The translations under genes and the position numbers were made by a program. DNA of 64,000 bases from Herbaspirillum sp. 3R11 (GTDB taxonomy: Bacteria; Pseudomonadota; Gammaproteobacteria; Burkholderiales; Burkholderiaceae_D): NCBI RefSeq assembly GCF_004563925.1, contig NZ_SPNJ01000002.1, positions 620,001-684,000 of the forward strand, given 5' to 3'. The notes beneath the pieces were generated by a model. It did not search any database. It had not been told where the DNA came from and was given only the letters and a program-made list of their open reading frames with translations. Below are positions 9,161 through 17,891 of the stretch, in pieces. The first letter of the stretch is position 1. The number at the start of each line of letters is the position of its first letter.

Positions 9161-9601
9161 TCAGGCGTGGCGGCCCGACTTGAGCACCGTCTCGCCGCGT
9201 TGCGAAGACGACAACTTGCCGCTCAGGCTGCCGAGCCCGTCGATGAAGGAGGCAATGCCGGTGCCCTTGACCATGACGCAGGGCTTGCCCATTTTCTTGC
9301 ACAGCTGTTTGACCAGATGATAGGCGTTGTGGCTGATGTTGCCCGATGCGCACAGCACCATGTCGGCGCCGTTCAGCATCGGTTGCAGGCGATGCAGGCT
9401 GTCTTCGCGGCCGCCGTCGTGGTGAATGAATTTCCCTTGGCGTTCCTCGATGGCGTGGCGGTAATGATTGCGCGCGCCGGTCAGTCCGCCGACGCACAAG
9501 ACACAGCGGTCGGCCAGGCTGAAGCCGGTTGCGGCTGCAATAGCAGAAGAAGCAGAAGCGGGAGTAGAAGCAGAGTTGTTCTTGTTCGTCGCGCGGTGCA
9601 T
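9161..9601 (-). CDS. DUF2325 domain protein
   Basis: This is a 146-residue protein of the DUF2325 family. The conserved features are CVGGLTGARNHYRHAIE, the segment HHDGGREDS and the ending ASGNISHNAYHLVKQLCKKMGKPCV. The first 25 residues are Ser/Ala-rich and of low complexity, encoded by a run of repeated GCTTC/TTCTG-like triplets. DUF2325 proteins look like small Rossmann-type domains and their function is not established. The gene is 79 bases downstream of the WYL-type regulator gene on the same strand. Confidence 0.8.
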   Translation of the reverse strand: MHRATNKNNSASTPASASSAIAAATGFSLADRCVLCVGGLTGARNHYRHAIEERQGKFIHHDGGREDSLHRLQPMLNGADMVLCASGNISHNAYHLVKQLCKKMGKPCVMVKGTGIASFIDGLGSLSGKLSSSQRGETVLKSGRHA

Positions 9602-9679
9602 GGAGACCTCGGCCTGGTTGTCGTGACTTGCAGACTAAACCGAAGCCGCGCCGATGCGAACGAAGAAATCAGCATCTGG

Positions 9680-10378
9680 TTATGCGGAATCCTGATACTG
9701 CGATTTACGCACGGCGCGCACGAAGTCGGCCAGGCGCTTGCCGCTCTCATCCGGATAGGTGTGCGCCGGCGTCATCGCACGCACGCGATCAAGCCGGAAC
9801 GAGCGGAAGTCGCTGCGCGTTTCGCACCACGCGGCGATCGACCAGCCGCCGCCCCAGAAGTACAGCGCCAGCGGCCATATGATGCGTTGCGTGGCCTGCC
9901 CGCGCGCGTCGACGTAATCGAGTTGCAGCGTGCAGCGTTTGCCGATGGCCTGGCGGATTTCTTCCAGCCGTTCGCCATGCGCCTGGTCGATGTGGAAGCT
10001 GGGCGCGAACAAGGCGGTGTTTTCGACGAAGTCGCGTTTGTCCTTGGGCAGCGCCAGCACGATCTTGGCCAGCGAGGCTGCCGCCGATGCGGCCAGTTGC
10101 GGACCGCCCCAGGCCTGCACCATGCGCATACCGATCACCAGCGCGTCGATTTCGTCAGGCGAAAACATGAGCGGAGGGAGATCGAAACCGGTCTTGTTGA
10201 TGCGATAGCCGACGCCCGCCTCGCCCTGCACCGGCACGCCCGACAGCGACAGGTCGCGGATGTCGCGATACACGGTGCGCTCCGACACCGACAGCCATTC
10301 GGCCAGCTGGCGCGCCGTGGTGAGGCGGCGTCCGCGCAGGTACTGGGTGATCTGGAACAGGCGGTCGGCTCGGCGCAT
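9680..10378 (-). CDS. YafY-type transcriptional regulator (HTH_11 + WYL)
   Basis: This is a 232-residue DNA-binding regulator. Residues 1-60 hold an HTH_11 winged helix (LAEWLSVSERTVYRDI, the typical R-D-I ending). Residues about 130-215 hold the WYL domain, seen in LQLDYVDARGQ and the stretch WPLALYFWGGGWSIAAWCE. The start MRRADRLFQI at 10378 matches the usual family start; an in-frame ATG at 10417 would add 13 residues. It lies downstream of the VOC gene at 10489 and may be co-transcribed with it. YafY-type regulators often sit beside VOC genes, so local control via the inverted repeat at 10924 is likely. Confidence 0.88.
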   Translation of the reverse strand: MRRADRLFQITQYLRGRRLTTARQLAEWLSVSERTVYRDIRDLSLSGVPVQGEAGVGYRINKTGFDLPPLMFSPDEIDALVIGMRMVQAWGGPQLAASAAASLAKIVLALPKDKRDFVENTALFAPSFHIDQAHGERLEEIRQAIGKRCTLQLDYVDARGQATQRIIWPLALYFWGGGWSIAAWCETRSDFRSFRLDRVRAMTPAHTYPDESGKRLADFVRAVRKSQYQDSA

Positions 10379-10488
10379 GGATTGTGGCAACGGTGGAAAT
10401 GGCTGCCATTCTGGCATGAGACACGGGCGCCGCCCACCACGATCTTTGGAGAGTGGCGGGCATCTGCTTCTTTCGCTTGTTGATTCTT

Positions 10489-10860
10489 TTATTGCATCGC
10501 GTGCAGGGCGACGCGATTACCTTCGGTGTCGATGAAGTGGGCAATGTAGCCGAGCTGCTTCGGCAGTTCCAGCTTGTCGAGCACGATCTTGCCGCCGGCC
10601 GGCGCGACGCGGTCGATCGCTTGCTGGATTGACGCGCCGGCGTCGAGGTAGACCAGCACGCCGTCGGTGCTGGCCTTGAAGGCCTGGGTTTCGGTCAGGC
10701 AGCCGCAGCTTTCCTTGGCGGCGTTGTAGAAGATCGCCATCGGCGCCGAGTCGAAATCGGTTTCGACGTGCAGCTTGGCATTGAACACGGCTTCGTAGAA
10801 TTTGGTCGCACGCGAGAGGTTGGTGACGGGGATTTCGAACCAGTTGATTTGCGTTGTCAT
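10489..10860 (-). CDS. VOC-family protein (glyoxalase/bleomycin-resistance fold)
   Basis: This is a 123-residue single VOC-fold protein. It begins INWFEIPVTNLSRATKFYEAVF, the classic first beta-alpha-beta unit of the family, and ends with GYIAHFIDTEGNRVALH, whose Asp-Thr-Glu-Gly-Asn turn is also typical. The substrate is unknown; related proteins act on glyoxal-like electrophiles or bind small ligands. A perfect inverted repeat lies about 64 bases upstream and the WYL regulator follows downstream, so it is probably inducible. Confidence 0.87.
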   Translation of the reverse strand: MTTQINWFEIPVTNLSRATKFYEAVFNAKLHVETDFDSAPMAIFYNAAKESCGCLTETQAFKASTDGVLVYLDAGASIQQAIDRVAPAGGKIVLDKLELPKQLGYIAHFIDTEGNRVALHAMQ

Positions 10861-10923
10861 GATGTCTTCCTTTTTCTTGGTTGAGAGATATGCCGGAGGG
10901 CATGGAAGACATCATGACGACCC

Positions 10924-10949
10924 CCTACTGACACCATCCTGTCAGTAGG
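10924..10949. promoter_or_regulatory. Perfect 10-bp inverted repeat upstream of VOC gene; probable WYL-regulator operator
   Basis: CCTACTGACA (10924-10933) and TGTCAGTAGG (10940-10949) are perfect arms separated by six bases. The site is 64 bases upstream of the VOC start and is not followed by a T-run on either strand, so it resembles a dimer-binding operator more than a terminator. The best local candidate regulator is the YafY-type protein at 9680-10378. Confidence 0.6.
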
Positions 10950-10980
10950 CTTTGGGGCGGGCTTTGGAGGCGGTAAGCAA

Positions 10981-11985
10981 TCAGGCGGTTTGCGCTTTGC
11001 CTTCGGCGGCGGCCTGCAACAAATCATCGGCATCCTGACGTTCCGCATAGCGCCGCGCCAGTATCGCGCACAGCATCAGCTGCATCTGGTGGAACACCAT
11101 GATCGGCAGCAGCACGATGCCTACGCCGCTGCTGCTGAACAGCACCGACGCCATCGGGATGCCCGAGGCCAGCGATTTTTTCGAGCCGCAGAACACCAGC
11201 ACGATTTCATCGGCGCGCGCAAAGCCCAGGGCGCGGCTGCCGAACGTGGTCAGCGTCAGCACGCCGCCCAGCAGGATGGCGTTGACCAGTACCAGCAGCG
11301 CCAGTTGTTGCGGCGGGAACAGATGCCATACGCCCTGCGCCACCGCCACGCTGAACGCGGCGTAGACAGCCAGCAGGATGCCGCCGCGATCGACCACTGC
11401 CAGCAGGCTTTTCTTGCGCAGCACCCAGTCGCCGATCCACGGACGCAACACATTGCCCAGTACGAACGGCAGCAGCAGTTGCAGCAGGATGCCGCCGACT
11501 TGTTGCAGGCCGCCGCCGTCCTGGTGGCGATGCAGCAGCAGCGTCACCAGGATGGGCGTGAAGACGATGCCCAGCAGGTTCGAGGCGGTGGCGCCGCAGA
11601 TCGCCGCCGGCACGTTGCCGCGCGCAATCGAGGTGAAGGCGATCGAGGATTGCACGGTCGACGACAGCGTGCAGACAAACAGTACGCCCAGCCACAGTTC
11701 CGGCGTCAGCAAGCCGGGGAACAAGGCCTGCAGCGCCAGCCCGAGCAGCGGAAACAGTACGAAGGTGCAGGCCAGCGTCAGCAGGTGCAGGCGCGGCTGC
11801 TTGAAGCCGGACAGCGCCGCTTCGCGCGACAACCGCGCGCCGTGCAGGAAGAACAGCAGCGCGATGGCGGTGTTGCTGGCCAGGTGCATGACCTGCTCGA
11901 AGCGGCCGGTAGCGGGCAGTAGTGTGGCGAGCAGGACAGTGCTGAGCAGCATCCAGGTGAAGGTATCGGGCAGGTAGCGTTTCAT
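10981..11985 (-). CDS. Bile acid:sodium symporter-like transporter (SBF-like / YfeH type)
   Basis: This is a 334-residue inner-membrane protein with about ten hydrophobic segments. It belongs to the SBF-like group of the BASS superfamily (PF13593, YfeH type). Recognisable stretches are NTAIALLFFLHGARLS, TLSSTVQSSIAFTSIARGN and the crossover-type motif FCGSKKSLASGIPMA. It probably imports an organic anion with sodium; the substrate is unknown. It is divergent from a LysR regulator at 12125, and the spacer carries a perfect inverted repeat. Confidence 0.88.
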   Translation of the reverse strand: MKRYLPDTFTWMLLSTVLLATLLPATGRFEQVMHLASNTAIALLFFLHGARLSREAALSGFKQPRLHLLTLACTFVLFPLLGLALQALFPGLLTPELWLGVLFVCTLSSTVQSSIAFTSIARGNVPAAICGATASNLLGIVFTPILVTLLLHRHQDGGGLQQVGGILLQLLLPFVLGNVLRPWIGDWVLRKKSLLAVVDRGGILLAVYAAFSVAVAQGVWHLFPPQQLALLVLVNAILLGGVLTLTTFGSRALGFARADEIVLVFCGSKKSLASGIPMASVLFSSSGVGIVLLPIMVFHQMQLMLCAILARRYAERQDADDLLQAAAEGKAQTA

Positions 11986-12026
11986 GATGGCAAATAGGAA
12001 AGAAAGACCGAAGCAGCCTTTGCCAT

Positions 12027-12049
12027 ATGATAGGAAAAAGCTCTATCAT
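12027..12049. promoter_or_regulatory. Inverted repeat in divergent SBF-transporter/LysR spacer
   Basis: ATGATAG (12027-12033) and CTATCAT (12043-12049) are perfect 7-bp arms with a nine-base spacer. It sits between the transporter start at 11985 and the LysR start at 12125. The size and A/T-rich arms fit a LysR-type recognition site controlling both genes. Confidence 0.5.
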
Positions 12050-12124
12050 CGGGAACCCCTTTAATCGTGCGAACTGTGATCGGATATTCCGATAAGCAGG
12101 TATGCAGCTTCGTCAGGAGCACCC

Positions 12125-12976
12125 ATGTTCAATCCCGTCTGGCTCAAGACCTTCACCACCGTGGCCGCTTCCAGCAGCTTCAGCGAGGCCGGGCGCCGGC
12201 TCGGTTTGACGCAGTCGAGCGTCAGCGACCACATTCGCCGCCTCGAGGAAGGCAGTGGCCGGCGACTATTCGTGCGCGACACGCATTCGCTGGCGCTGAC
12301 TGCAGACGGCGAAAGCCTGCTGGTGCATGCGCGCCTGATCCTCGAAGCGCACGCCCGCGCCGAGGCCCAGTTCACCGCGCCGAGGCTGCGCGGGCGCGTC
12401 CGCTTTGGCGCCCCGGATGATCTGGCGATGGGCCCCTTGCCGGACATGCTGGCGGCGTTCCGCAACAAGCATCCCGAGGTCGAGCTGGAAATCACCATGG
12501 GTCTCACCGGCGAGCTGTACCAGCGGCTCGACAACGGCGACCTCGACCTGATCGTCGGCAAGCGCCGTCCCGGCGAACAGCGCGGGCAGGCCATGTTCCG
12601 CGTGCCGCTGGTGTGGCTGGCGCGGCCGGAAACCGTGGTCGACCTGGCGCAACCGCTGCCGCTGATCCTGCTGCCCGAACCGAGTGTGACGCGCGCGGCG
12701 ATCCTGGCCACCTTGGGCGCGGCAGGCCGTCACTGGCGCATCGTCTGCACCAGCGGCAGCCACGCCGGTTGCATGGCGGCGGCGCGCGGCGGCCTCGGGC
12801 TGACCGTGCTGCCGCAGCACCTGGCGTCACGCGAACTGAGCCTGCCGGTCAACCACGCCAGCCTGCCGGTGTTTCCCGATGTCGAGTACGTGGCGCTGAC
12901 AGCAAAACGCCTGAGCCGGCCGGCCGATACGCTGTACCAGATATTGATGGCGAGCGAACTGCATGCGCCGAAGTGA
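12125..12976 (+). CDS. LysR-family transcriptional regulator
   Basis: This is a 283-residue LysR regulator with an N-terminal winged helix at about 5-62 (FTTVAASSSFSEAGRRLGLTQSSVSDHIRRLEE) and an effector-binding domain at about 85-280. It is divergent from the SBF-like transporter, the usual layout for a local activator. PaaI thioesterase follows on the same strand after 45 bases. The inducer is unknown. Confidence 0.9.
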   Translation: MFNPVWLKTFTTVAASSSFSEAGRRLGLTQSSVSDHIRRLEEGSGRRLFVRDTHSLALTADGESLLVHARLILEAHARAEAQFTAPRLRGRVRFGAPDDLAMGPLPDMLAAFRNKHPEVELEITMGLTGELYQRLDNGDLDLIVGKRRPGEQRGQAMFRVPLVWLARPETVVDLAQPLPLILLPEPSVTRAAILATLGAAGRHWRIVCTSGSHAGCMAAARGGLGLTVLPQHLASRELSLPVNHASLPVFPDVEYVALTAKRLSRPADTLYQILMASELHAPK

Positions 12977-13021
12977 AAAAATGCGTTAGCATCGACGAAC
13001 AAAAAAATACAGGAGACAACA

Positions 13022-13465
13022 ATGACAGGAACGCTTACGCAAGTAGTGGATGCGGACATGGTCCGCCGCGTCGAAGAGAGTTTTTCACGGCAGGGCGCGC
13101 TGCGCACCATCGGCGCACGGCTGCACAACGTGACGCCGGGACTGGTCGAGATCCGTCTCGATTTTCGTCCCGAGCTGGGCCAGCAGAACGGCTTCCTGCA
13201 TGCCGGCATGAGCACCACGATTGCCGACACTGCGGGCGGCTATGCCGCGATGAGCCTGTTCGATGCCGGTGAAGAAGTGCTGACCACGGAACTCAAACTG
13301 AATTTGCTGGCGCCGGCGCAAGGGGAGTATTTCATCGGCCGCGGCCGGGTGGTCAAGAGCGGCAGGACACTGACCATCTGCCAGATCGAAGTGGGCGCGG
13401 TGCGCGGTGGAAAAGAAACGCTGTGCGCCTACGGCATTATCACCGCGATGCGCATGAAAGCCTGA
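13022..13465 (+). CDS. PaaI-family hotdog thioesterase
   Basis: This is a 147-residue hotdog-fold protein with the PaaI-type pattern GFLHAGMSTTIADTAGGYAA, in which the HxG and the following acidic residue form the active site. The likely activity is hydrolysis of acyl- or aryl-CoA thioesters. A good ribosome site (AGGAGAC) precedes the ATG. It follows the LysR gene on the same strand and is convergent with the Cys-rich unknown gene. Confidence 0.88.
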   Translation: MTGTLTQVVDADMVRRVEESFSRQGALRTIGARLHNVTPGLVEIRLDFRPELGQQNGFLHAGMSTTIADTAGGYAAMSLFDAGEEVLTTELKLNLLAPAQGEYFIGRGRVVKSGRTLTICQIEVGAVRGGKETLCAYGIITAMRMKA

Positions 13466-13480
13466 AGGAAAACTGAAAGC

Positions 13481-13888
13481 CTAAATGGTGTCGACCACCG
13501 CGTCGACCACCAGCTGCGGCCGGTTCAGCGCGCGGATGCGGCGGTCGACGAAATAACCGCCCGCTTCGGTGTAGCGCAGATAGCAGCGGCCGCAGATCTT
13601 GCAAGCCGCGACATTGCAGCGGTTGTAGGGAAAGTGGCGCGGCGCCACCGGCGCGTCGGCCGATTCGTAGCGGGTGCCGTCGGGATGGTATTCGGTGAAG
13701 CCGGGTTCGTCGTAGGGATCGAGCAGCAGCGTGCCGACGTCTTGCAGCAGCGTTTCGGGGAAGGACAGCGGCGTGCTGGTCCACGCTGCGAGCGTCGCTT
13801 CGTTGCAGGCGCAGGCGACCGTCACGGCCGCGCTGCGTTCGGCCAGGGCGCGCAAGCCGGCGCCGTCCAGCACGGGTAAATCAGCCAT
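13481..13888 (-). CDS. Unknown protein with C-terminal Cys cluster (CX4CX2CX2C)
   Basis: This is a 135-residue protein not assigned to a named family. The first 75 residues are ordinary and helical-looking. Then comes a dense motif RCNVAACKICGRCYLRYTE with Cys91, Cys96, Cys99 and Cys102, followed by AGGYFVDRRIRAL. Four closely spaced Cys suggest binding of zinc or an iron-sulfur cluster. The tight sequence of this part suggests strong constraint. The gene starts 11 bases after the FapA stop, so the two are probably co-transcribed and possibly functionally linked. Confidence 0.7.
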   Translation of the reverse strand: MADLPVLDGAGLRALAERSAAVTVACACNEATLAAWTSTPLSFPETLLQDVGTLLLDPYDEPGFTEYHPDGTRYESADAPVAPRHFPYNRCNVAACKICGRCYLRYTEAGGYFVDRRIRALNRPQLVVDAVVDTI

Positions 13889-13899
13889 CGCTTGCTTCC

Positions 13900-15525
13900 T
13901 TATTTTCCGCCGAAGGAAATCTTGCCGCCCTGCAGCTGCGCCGTGCCGCCGCCGAGGTCGCTGAGCACTTGCCAGACCTGCTTGGCGATGCGCATTTCCA
14001 CGCCTTCGTACACGGTCTTGACGGCGACGATGCGCGCCGATTCCGCCGCGACCAGGTCTTCCTTCATCTCGTTCTGTTCGGCCACCAGGTCCTTGACCTC
14101 TTGCGCCAGCAATTTGCGATTGAGTTCGGCTTCTTCACCGGCGCCGTTGCGCGCTTTTTCGGGATTCTGCTTGTAGTAGGCGAGCTGCTTGATGGCGCGA
14201 TTGAGGTCGTCGAGCTTGCGCTGGAATTCCTGTTCCTTGGCGCGCAGCTTCTCTTCCAAATAGGGATCGAGGCCGACCTGAATCTTGGTGGTCGCTGCGC
14301 TGGACGAGCCGAACGCCACCGCCTTGATCAGCATCGTGGCCTGGGCGCGGCCGCCGATGATCTGGCCCAGTTTCGGATTGGTCTTGCCGACCAGAATTTC
14401 ATTACCGGCCAGCATTTCGCATTGGCGTGCATTGCCGGCCAGCATGATGCTGTCGCCCGCTTCGATGTGCGCGCTTTCGGCGAACAATGCCTGAACGCAA
14501 CCTTCGGCCTTGACCTTGGCGACGATCGACGCCATGCCGGGTTGGGTTTCAGCGTGGCCGATGATGCCGCCCTTGATGGTGATGTTGCCGCCGGCGATGA
14601 TCTCGGCCGCTTCCACGGTGCCGCCGACAAAGACGTCGCCGGAGACGCGCAGGCGCATGCCGGTCTTGACGTCGCCCTTGATCTTGACCGTGCCGGAAAA
14701 CTCGACGTTGCCGGTGCTCAGGTCGACGTCTTCGATCTCGACGATGGGGTTGATCTTGACGCCGTTGGTGATCAGTTGCGGCTGGCCGGCGATGGCGGCG
14801 ACCAGCAGGTCGGGGTCGTCCGCGGACGGTTCGGTGCCGATGCAATCCTTGTTGAAGCCCAGATCGGGAACCGGTAGCGCCGGCACTACCTGGCCCTTGA
14901 TGTTGACGCCGTTGACGCCCGGCACCGGCGGCGTGCGCCGCATCAGCGGATCGCCGATGTTGATCAGCAGCAGGTGGCCGAGGTCGGCATAGTGCACCAC
15001 GGCGTCTTCGTCGATTTCTGCGAGCTCTTCTTCCTTCTTGTCGAGCAGGGCTTCAAAGCGCGCGTGCTGGCCCTGCACCGGATCTTCGCCGCGCGCAATC
15101 AGCAGCTTGGAACAGTGTCCGACGCCGAGCGCGCCGCGCAGTTTTTCGTGCAGGATGCCTTGCGTGATGCCCTGGGCGCGGATTTCATTGACGACGTCGA
15201 CGGCGCGCGCGCGTCCGCCTTGCGGCGGCACCAGCGTCAGATACGCTTCCATCAGGTCGTCGGAGACTTCAACCACGAACTCGCCGTCGCGCCGCTCGCC
15301 GATCTTTTGCGAATGCGCTTCCTTGCCGTCGGCAATCTTTGCGGCGAAATCGCCGAGCGCTGCTTCATCAATGAACAGCTTGGTGAAGCCGCCGTCAGTG
15401 AGGGTCTGTTTCAGCATCACGAGATTGGGGACTTGAACACCCGCAACCGGGGTGAATGCAGCGACCAGTTCTCCGCTGACTCTGTCGAAGTTGAGCGACA
15501 GCGATTGCGGGCTTGATTGTTCCAT
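13900..15525 (-). CDS. FapA-family (DUF342) protein
   Basis: This is a 541-residue cytoplasmic protein of the FapA/DUF342 family. The central part (about 180-400) shows a beta-helix of short repeats (GNVEFSGTVKIKGDVKTGM, GGNITIKGGIIGH, AGDSIMLAGNARQ). A coiled coil at about 420-510 follows (EEKLRAKEQEFQRKLDDLNRAIKQLAYY). The start MEQSSPQSLSLNF at 15525 is preferred; 11 more residues would come from an upstream ATG at 15558. Homologues are linked to flagellar or polar organisation, but no flagellar genes are nearby. It is divergent from the CDF transporter. Confidence 0.88.
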   Translation of the reverse strand: MEQSSPQSLSLNFDRVSGELVAAFTPVAGVQVPNLVMLKQTLTDGGFTKLFIDEAALGDFAAKIADGKEAHSQKIGERRDGEFVVEVSDDLMEAYLTLVPPQGGRARAVDVVNEIRAQGITQGILHEKLRGALGVGHCSKLLIARGEDPVQGQHARFEALLDKKEEELAEIDEDAVVHYADLGHLLLINIGDPLMRRTPPVPGVNGVNIKGQVVPALPVPDLGFNKDCIGTEPSADDPDLLVAAIAGQPQLITNGVKINPIVEIEDVDLSTGNVEFSGTVKIKGDVKTGMRLRVSGDVFVGGTVEAAEIIAGGNITIKGGIIGHAETQPGMASIVAKVKAEGCVQALFAESAHIEAGDSIMLAGNARQCEMLAGNEILVGKTNPKLGQIIGGRAQATMLIKAVAFGSSSAATTKIQVGLDPYLEEKLRAKEQEFQRKLDDLNRAIKQLAYYKQNPEKARNGAGEEAELNRKLLAQEVKDLVAEQNEMKEDLVAAESARIVAVKTVYEGVEMRIAKQVWQVLSDLGGGTAQLQGGKISFGGK

Positions 15526-15622
15526 GTTATTTCTCGGAAGTCCTTGTGCACAGCTCATCGGCAGGATTTCCGGTTCCTTTAGGTTGAATTGTTGTGTGGC
15601 AAGATGATCCTGTAAATTGCCG

Positions 15623-15642
15623 TTAAGTACAAGGCTTGTTTA
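15623..15642. promoter_or_regulatory. Short palindrome in fapA/CDF divergent spacer
   Basis: ACAAG-G-CTTGT at 15629-15639 lies inside a longer partly symmetric segment bounded by TTAA on both sides (15623-15642). It is 25 bases upstream of the CDF transporter start. It could be an operator for either gene; no regulator is adjacent. Confidence 0.25.
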
Positions 15643-15666
15643 AGCTCAAAAGCGCGAATTGTCAAT

Positions 15667-16587
15667 ATGCTAATTATCGATAAAAACGACACTGCAAGCG
15701 CCGACCGGCGCTACGTTGCGGGGCGTCAGAGCACCCTGGTCAGCATTGCCGTCAACGTCGTACTGACCACGTTGCAAATCATCACGGGGCTGTTTTCGGG
15801 ATCGCAGGCGCTGGTCGCCGACGGCGTTCATTCGATGTCGGACCTGGTGGCGGACTTCGTCGTGTTGTTCGCCGCGCGCCAGAGCCGCAATCCGGCCGAC
15901 GCCGATCACCAGTACGGCCATCAGCGTTTTGAGACCGCTGCGTCGCTGGCGCTGGGCGGCGCGTTGCTGGCGGTCGGCATCGGCATGCTGGTGTCGGCCG
16001 TTTTCAAGCTGCAGGCGCCCAATGTCCAGCAGGTGCATCTGGCGGCGTTGTGGGTGGCGCTGGCCACGCTGGTCAGCAAGGAAGTGTTGTTCCGCTACAT
16101 GCTGGGCGTCGCCGAGCGCGTGCGTTCCAGCATGCTGGTGGCCAATGCCTGGCATGCGCGTTCGGATGCGGTGTCGTCGCTGGTGGTGGCGCTGGGCATC
16201 GCCGGCAACCTGCTCGGTTTCCCTTTGCTCGATCCGATCGCGGCGCTGATCGTCGGTCTCATGATCGTGCGCACCGGCGCGATGTTTTCCTGGCGCGCGC
16301 TCAACGACCTGATGGACAAGGCGGTGTCGGAAGAAGAGTCGCAGGCGATCCGGCGCACGCTGGTGGAAACGCCCGGCGTGTTCGGCGTGCACGACCTGCG
16401 CACGCGCAAGATGGGCGATCTCACCATCGTCGACGTGCACCTCGAACTGGACGGTCGGCAGACCGTGACCGAGGGGCATGCCATCGCCACGCTGGCGCGC
16501 CGGCGCGTCATGGAGCAGCATCACGTGCTGGATGTGATGACCCACGTCGATCCGGTGGAGCCGGGCGCTGCCATCGACATCCGTTAG
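15667..16587 (+). CDS. Cation diffusion facilitator (CDF) metal efflux transporter
   Basis: This is a 306-residue CDF transporter with about six membrane helices and a C-terminal cytoplasmic domain. The metal-site motifs are visible: ALVADGVHSMSDLVAD in helix 2 (D, H and D) and ANAWHARSDAVSS in helix 5. It resembles FieF-like exporters of Zn/Fe/Co/Mn by proton antiport; the metal cannot be told from sequence. The TPR/winged-helix regulator starts 9 bases after the stop. Confidence 0.9.
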   Translation: MLIIDKNDTASADRRYVAGRQSTLVSIAVNVVLTTLQIITGLFSGSQALVADGVHSMSDLVADFVVLFAARQSRNPADADHQYGHQRFETAASLALGGALLAVGIGMLVSAVFKLQAPNVQQVHLAALWVALATLVSKEVLFRYMLGVAERVRSSMLVANAWHARSDAVSSLVVALGIAGNLLGFPLLDPIAALIVGLMIVRTGAMFSWRALNDLMDKAVSEEESQAIRRTLVETPGVFGVHDLRTRKMGDLTIVDVHLELDGRQTVTEGHAIATLARRRVMEQHHVLDVMTHVDPVEPGAAIDIR

Positions 16588-16596
16588 ACACAACAC

Positions 16597-17847
16597 ATGG
16601 ATTCCCTCATTGCCGCCTCCGCGCGGGCGCTCGCACAAGGCGACGCGCTCGGGGCCCTCAAGCGCGTCGCCTTGCGCGACGATCCGCCGGCGCTGGCCTT
16701 GCGCGGCATCGCCATGGCCCAGCTCGGCGAACATCCTCGCGCACGTGAGTTGCTGCGCCGCGCCGCGCGCGGTTTCGGCGTGCATGAAGAACTGGCGCGG
16801 GCCCGTTGCATTGTCGCCGAAGCGGAAGTGGCGCTGGCCGTACGCGACATCGGCAGTTCGCCGCGCGCATTGGCGGCGGCCACGGTCACGCTGGATGCGC
16901 ATGGGGATCGCGCCAATGCCTTGCAGGCGCGCTTGATTGCGGTACGCAGGCTGGTGTTGCTGGGTCGTCTGGAGCAGGCCGAAGCGGCGTTGGCGCGGCT
17001 CGATGCGCGCGGCCTGCCGCCTGCATTGGCGACGGTGACAGCGCTCATCGCGGCGGAGTTGGCATTGCGGTCGTTGCAGATGGCTGCCGCCCAGGCGGCG
17101 CTGGCGCGTGCACACGACGCGGCGACGCGTGCCGGTGTGCCGGCGTTGCTGGCCGAGGTGGCCGAAGCGCACTCCGTGCTTGGGCGACCGGCGGCCCGGC
17201 GCGTTTCCGCAGGCCGTGAACAAACCTTGCGACTGGATGAGGTCGCCGCACTGCTGGCTTCGGATGCGCTGGTGGTCGATGTTTGCCGACGCGGCGTGGG
17301 ATCAGCGATGGGATCAGGAGCGGCGTGGAAACCGTTGGCGCGCCGGCCGGTGCTGTTCACGCTGGCGCGCGTTCTGGCGGAAGCCTGGCCCGGCGATGTT
17401 GATCGCGAAGCCTTGATCGCCCGCGCCTTCAATACACGCCGTCCGGACGAATCGCATCGCGCGCGTCTGCGCGTGGAGATCGGCCGCTTGCGGGCGCTGG
17501 TCGCAACATTGGCCCACATCGAAGCCACTCCGCGCGGCTTCGTGCTGAAACCATTGGGAGAGCGCGAGGTGGTCGTGCTGGAGCCACCCATCACCGGCGA
17601 CCAGGCGGCATTGCAGGCGCTGCTGGCAGACGGCGAAGCATGGTCGACCTCGGCGCTGGCGTTGGCGCTCGGGGCCAGTCAGCGCACCGTGCAACGCGCG
17701 CTGGCAGGACTGGAAGCCGCCGGCCATGCACGCGCCATCGGACAGGCGCGTACACGTCGATGGCTGTCGACGCCGCTGGCCGGAGGAGGCGGAATCACGG
17801 CAATCACGACAATCTTGTTACTCCCTGCTGCGCTGGCGATGGAATAA
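16597..17847 (+). CDS. TPR-like protein with winged-helix DNA-binding C-terminus
   Basis: This is a 416-residue protein in three parts. Residues about 1-200 are Ala/Leu/Arg-rich helical pairs of the TPR kind. Residues about 245-315 resemble an effector winged helix (ALIARAFNTRRPDESHRARLRVEIGRLR). Residues about 345-395 form a second helix-turn-helix (ALGASQRTVQRALAGLEAAG). Such proteins are usually annotated only as HTH-domain proteins. The gene starts 9 bases after the CDF gene and is followed after 44 bases by a beta-propeller gene it probably regulates. No clear ribosome site precedes the ATG. Confidence 0.75.
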   Translation: MDSLIAASARALAQGDALGALKRVALRDDPPALALRGIAMAQLGEHPRARELLRRAARGFGVHEELARARCIVAEAEVALAVRDIGSSPRALAAATVTLDAHGDRANALQARLIAVRRLVLLGRLEQAEAALARLDARGLPPALATVTALIAAELALRSLQMAAAQAALARAHDAATRAGVPALLAEVAEAHSVLGRPAARRVSAGREQTLRLDEVAALLASDALVVDVCRRGVGSAMGSGAAWKPLARRPVLFTLARVLAEAWPGDVDREALIARAFNTRRPDESHRARLRVEIGRLRALVATLAHIEATPRGFVLKPLGEREVVVLEPPITGDQAALQALLADGEAWSTSALALALGASQRTVQRALAGLEAAGHARAIGQARTRRWLSTPLAGGGGITAITTILLLPAALAME

Positions 17848-17891
17848 AGTTGTCTTGCGCGCCGATCACGGCGCATCTACAGGAGACCGCA

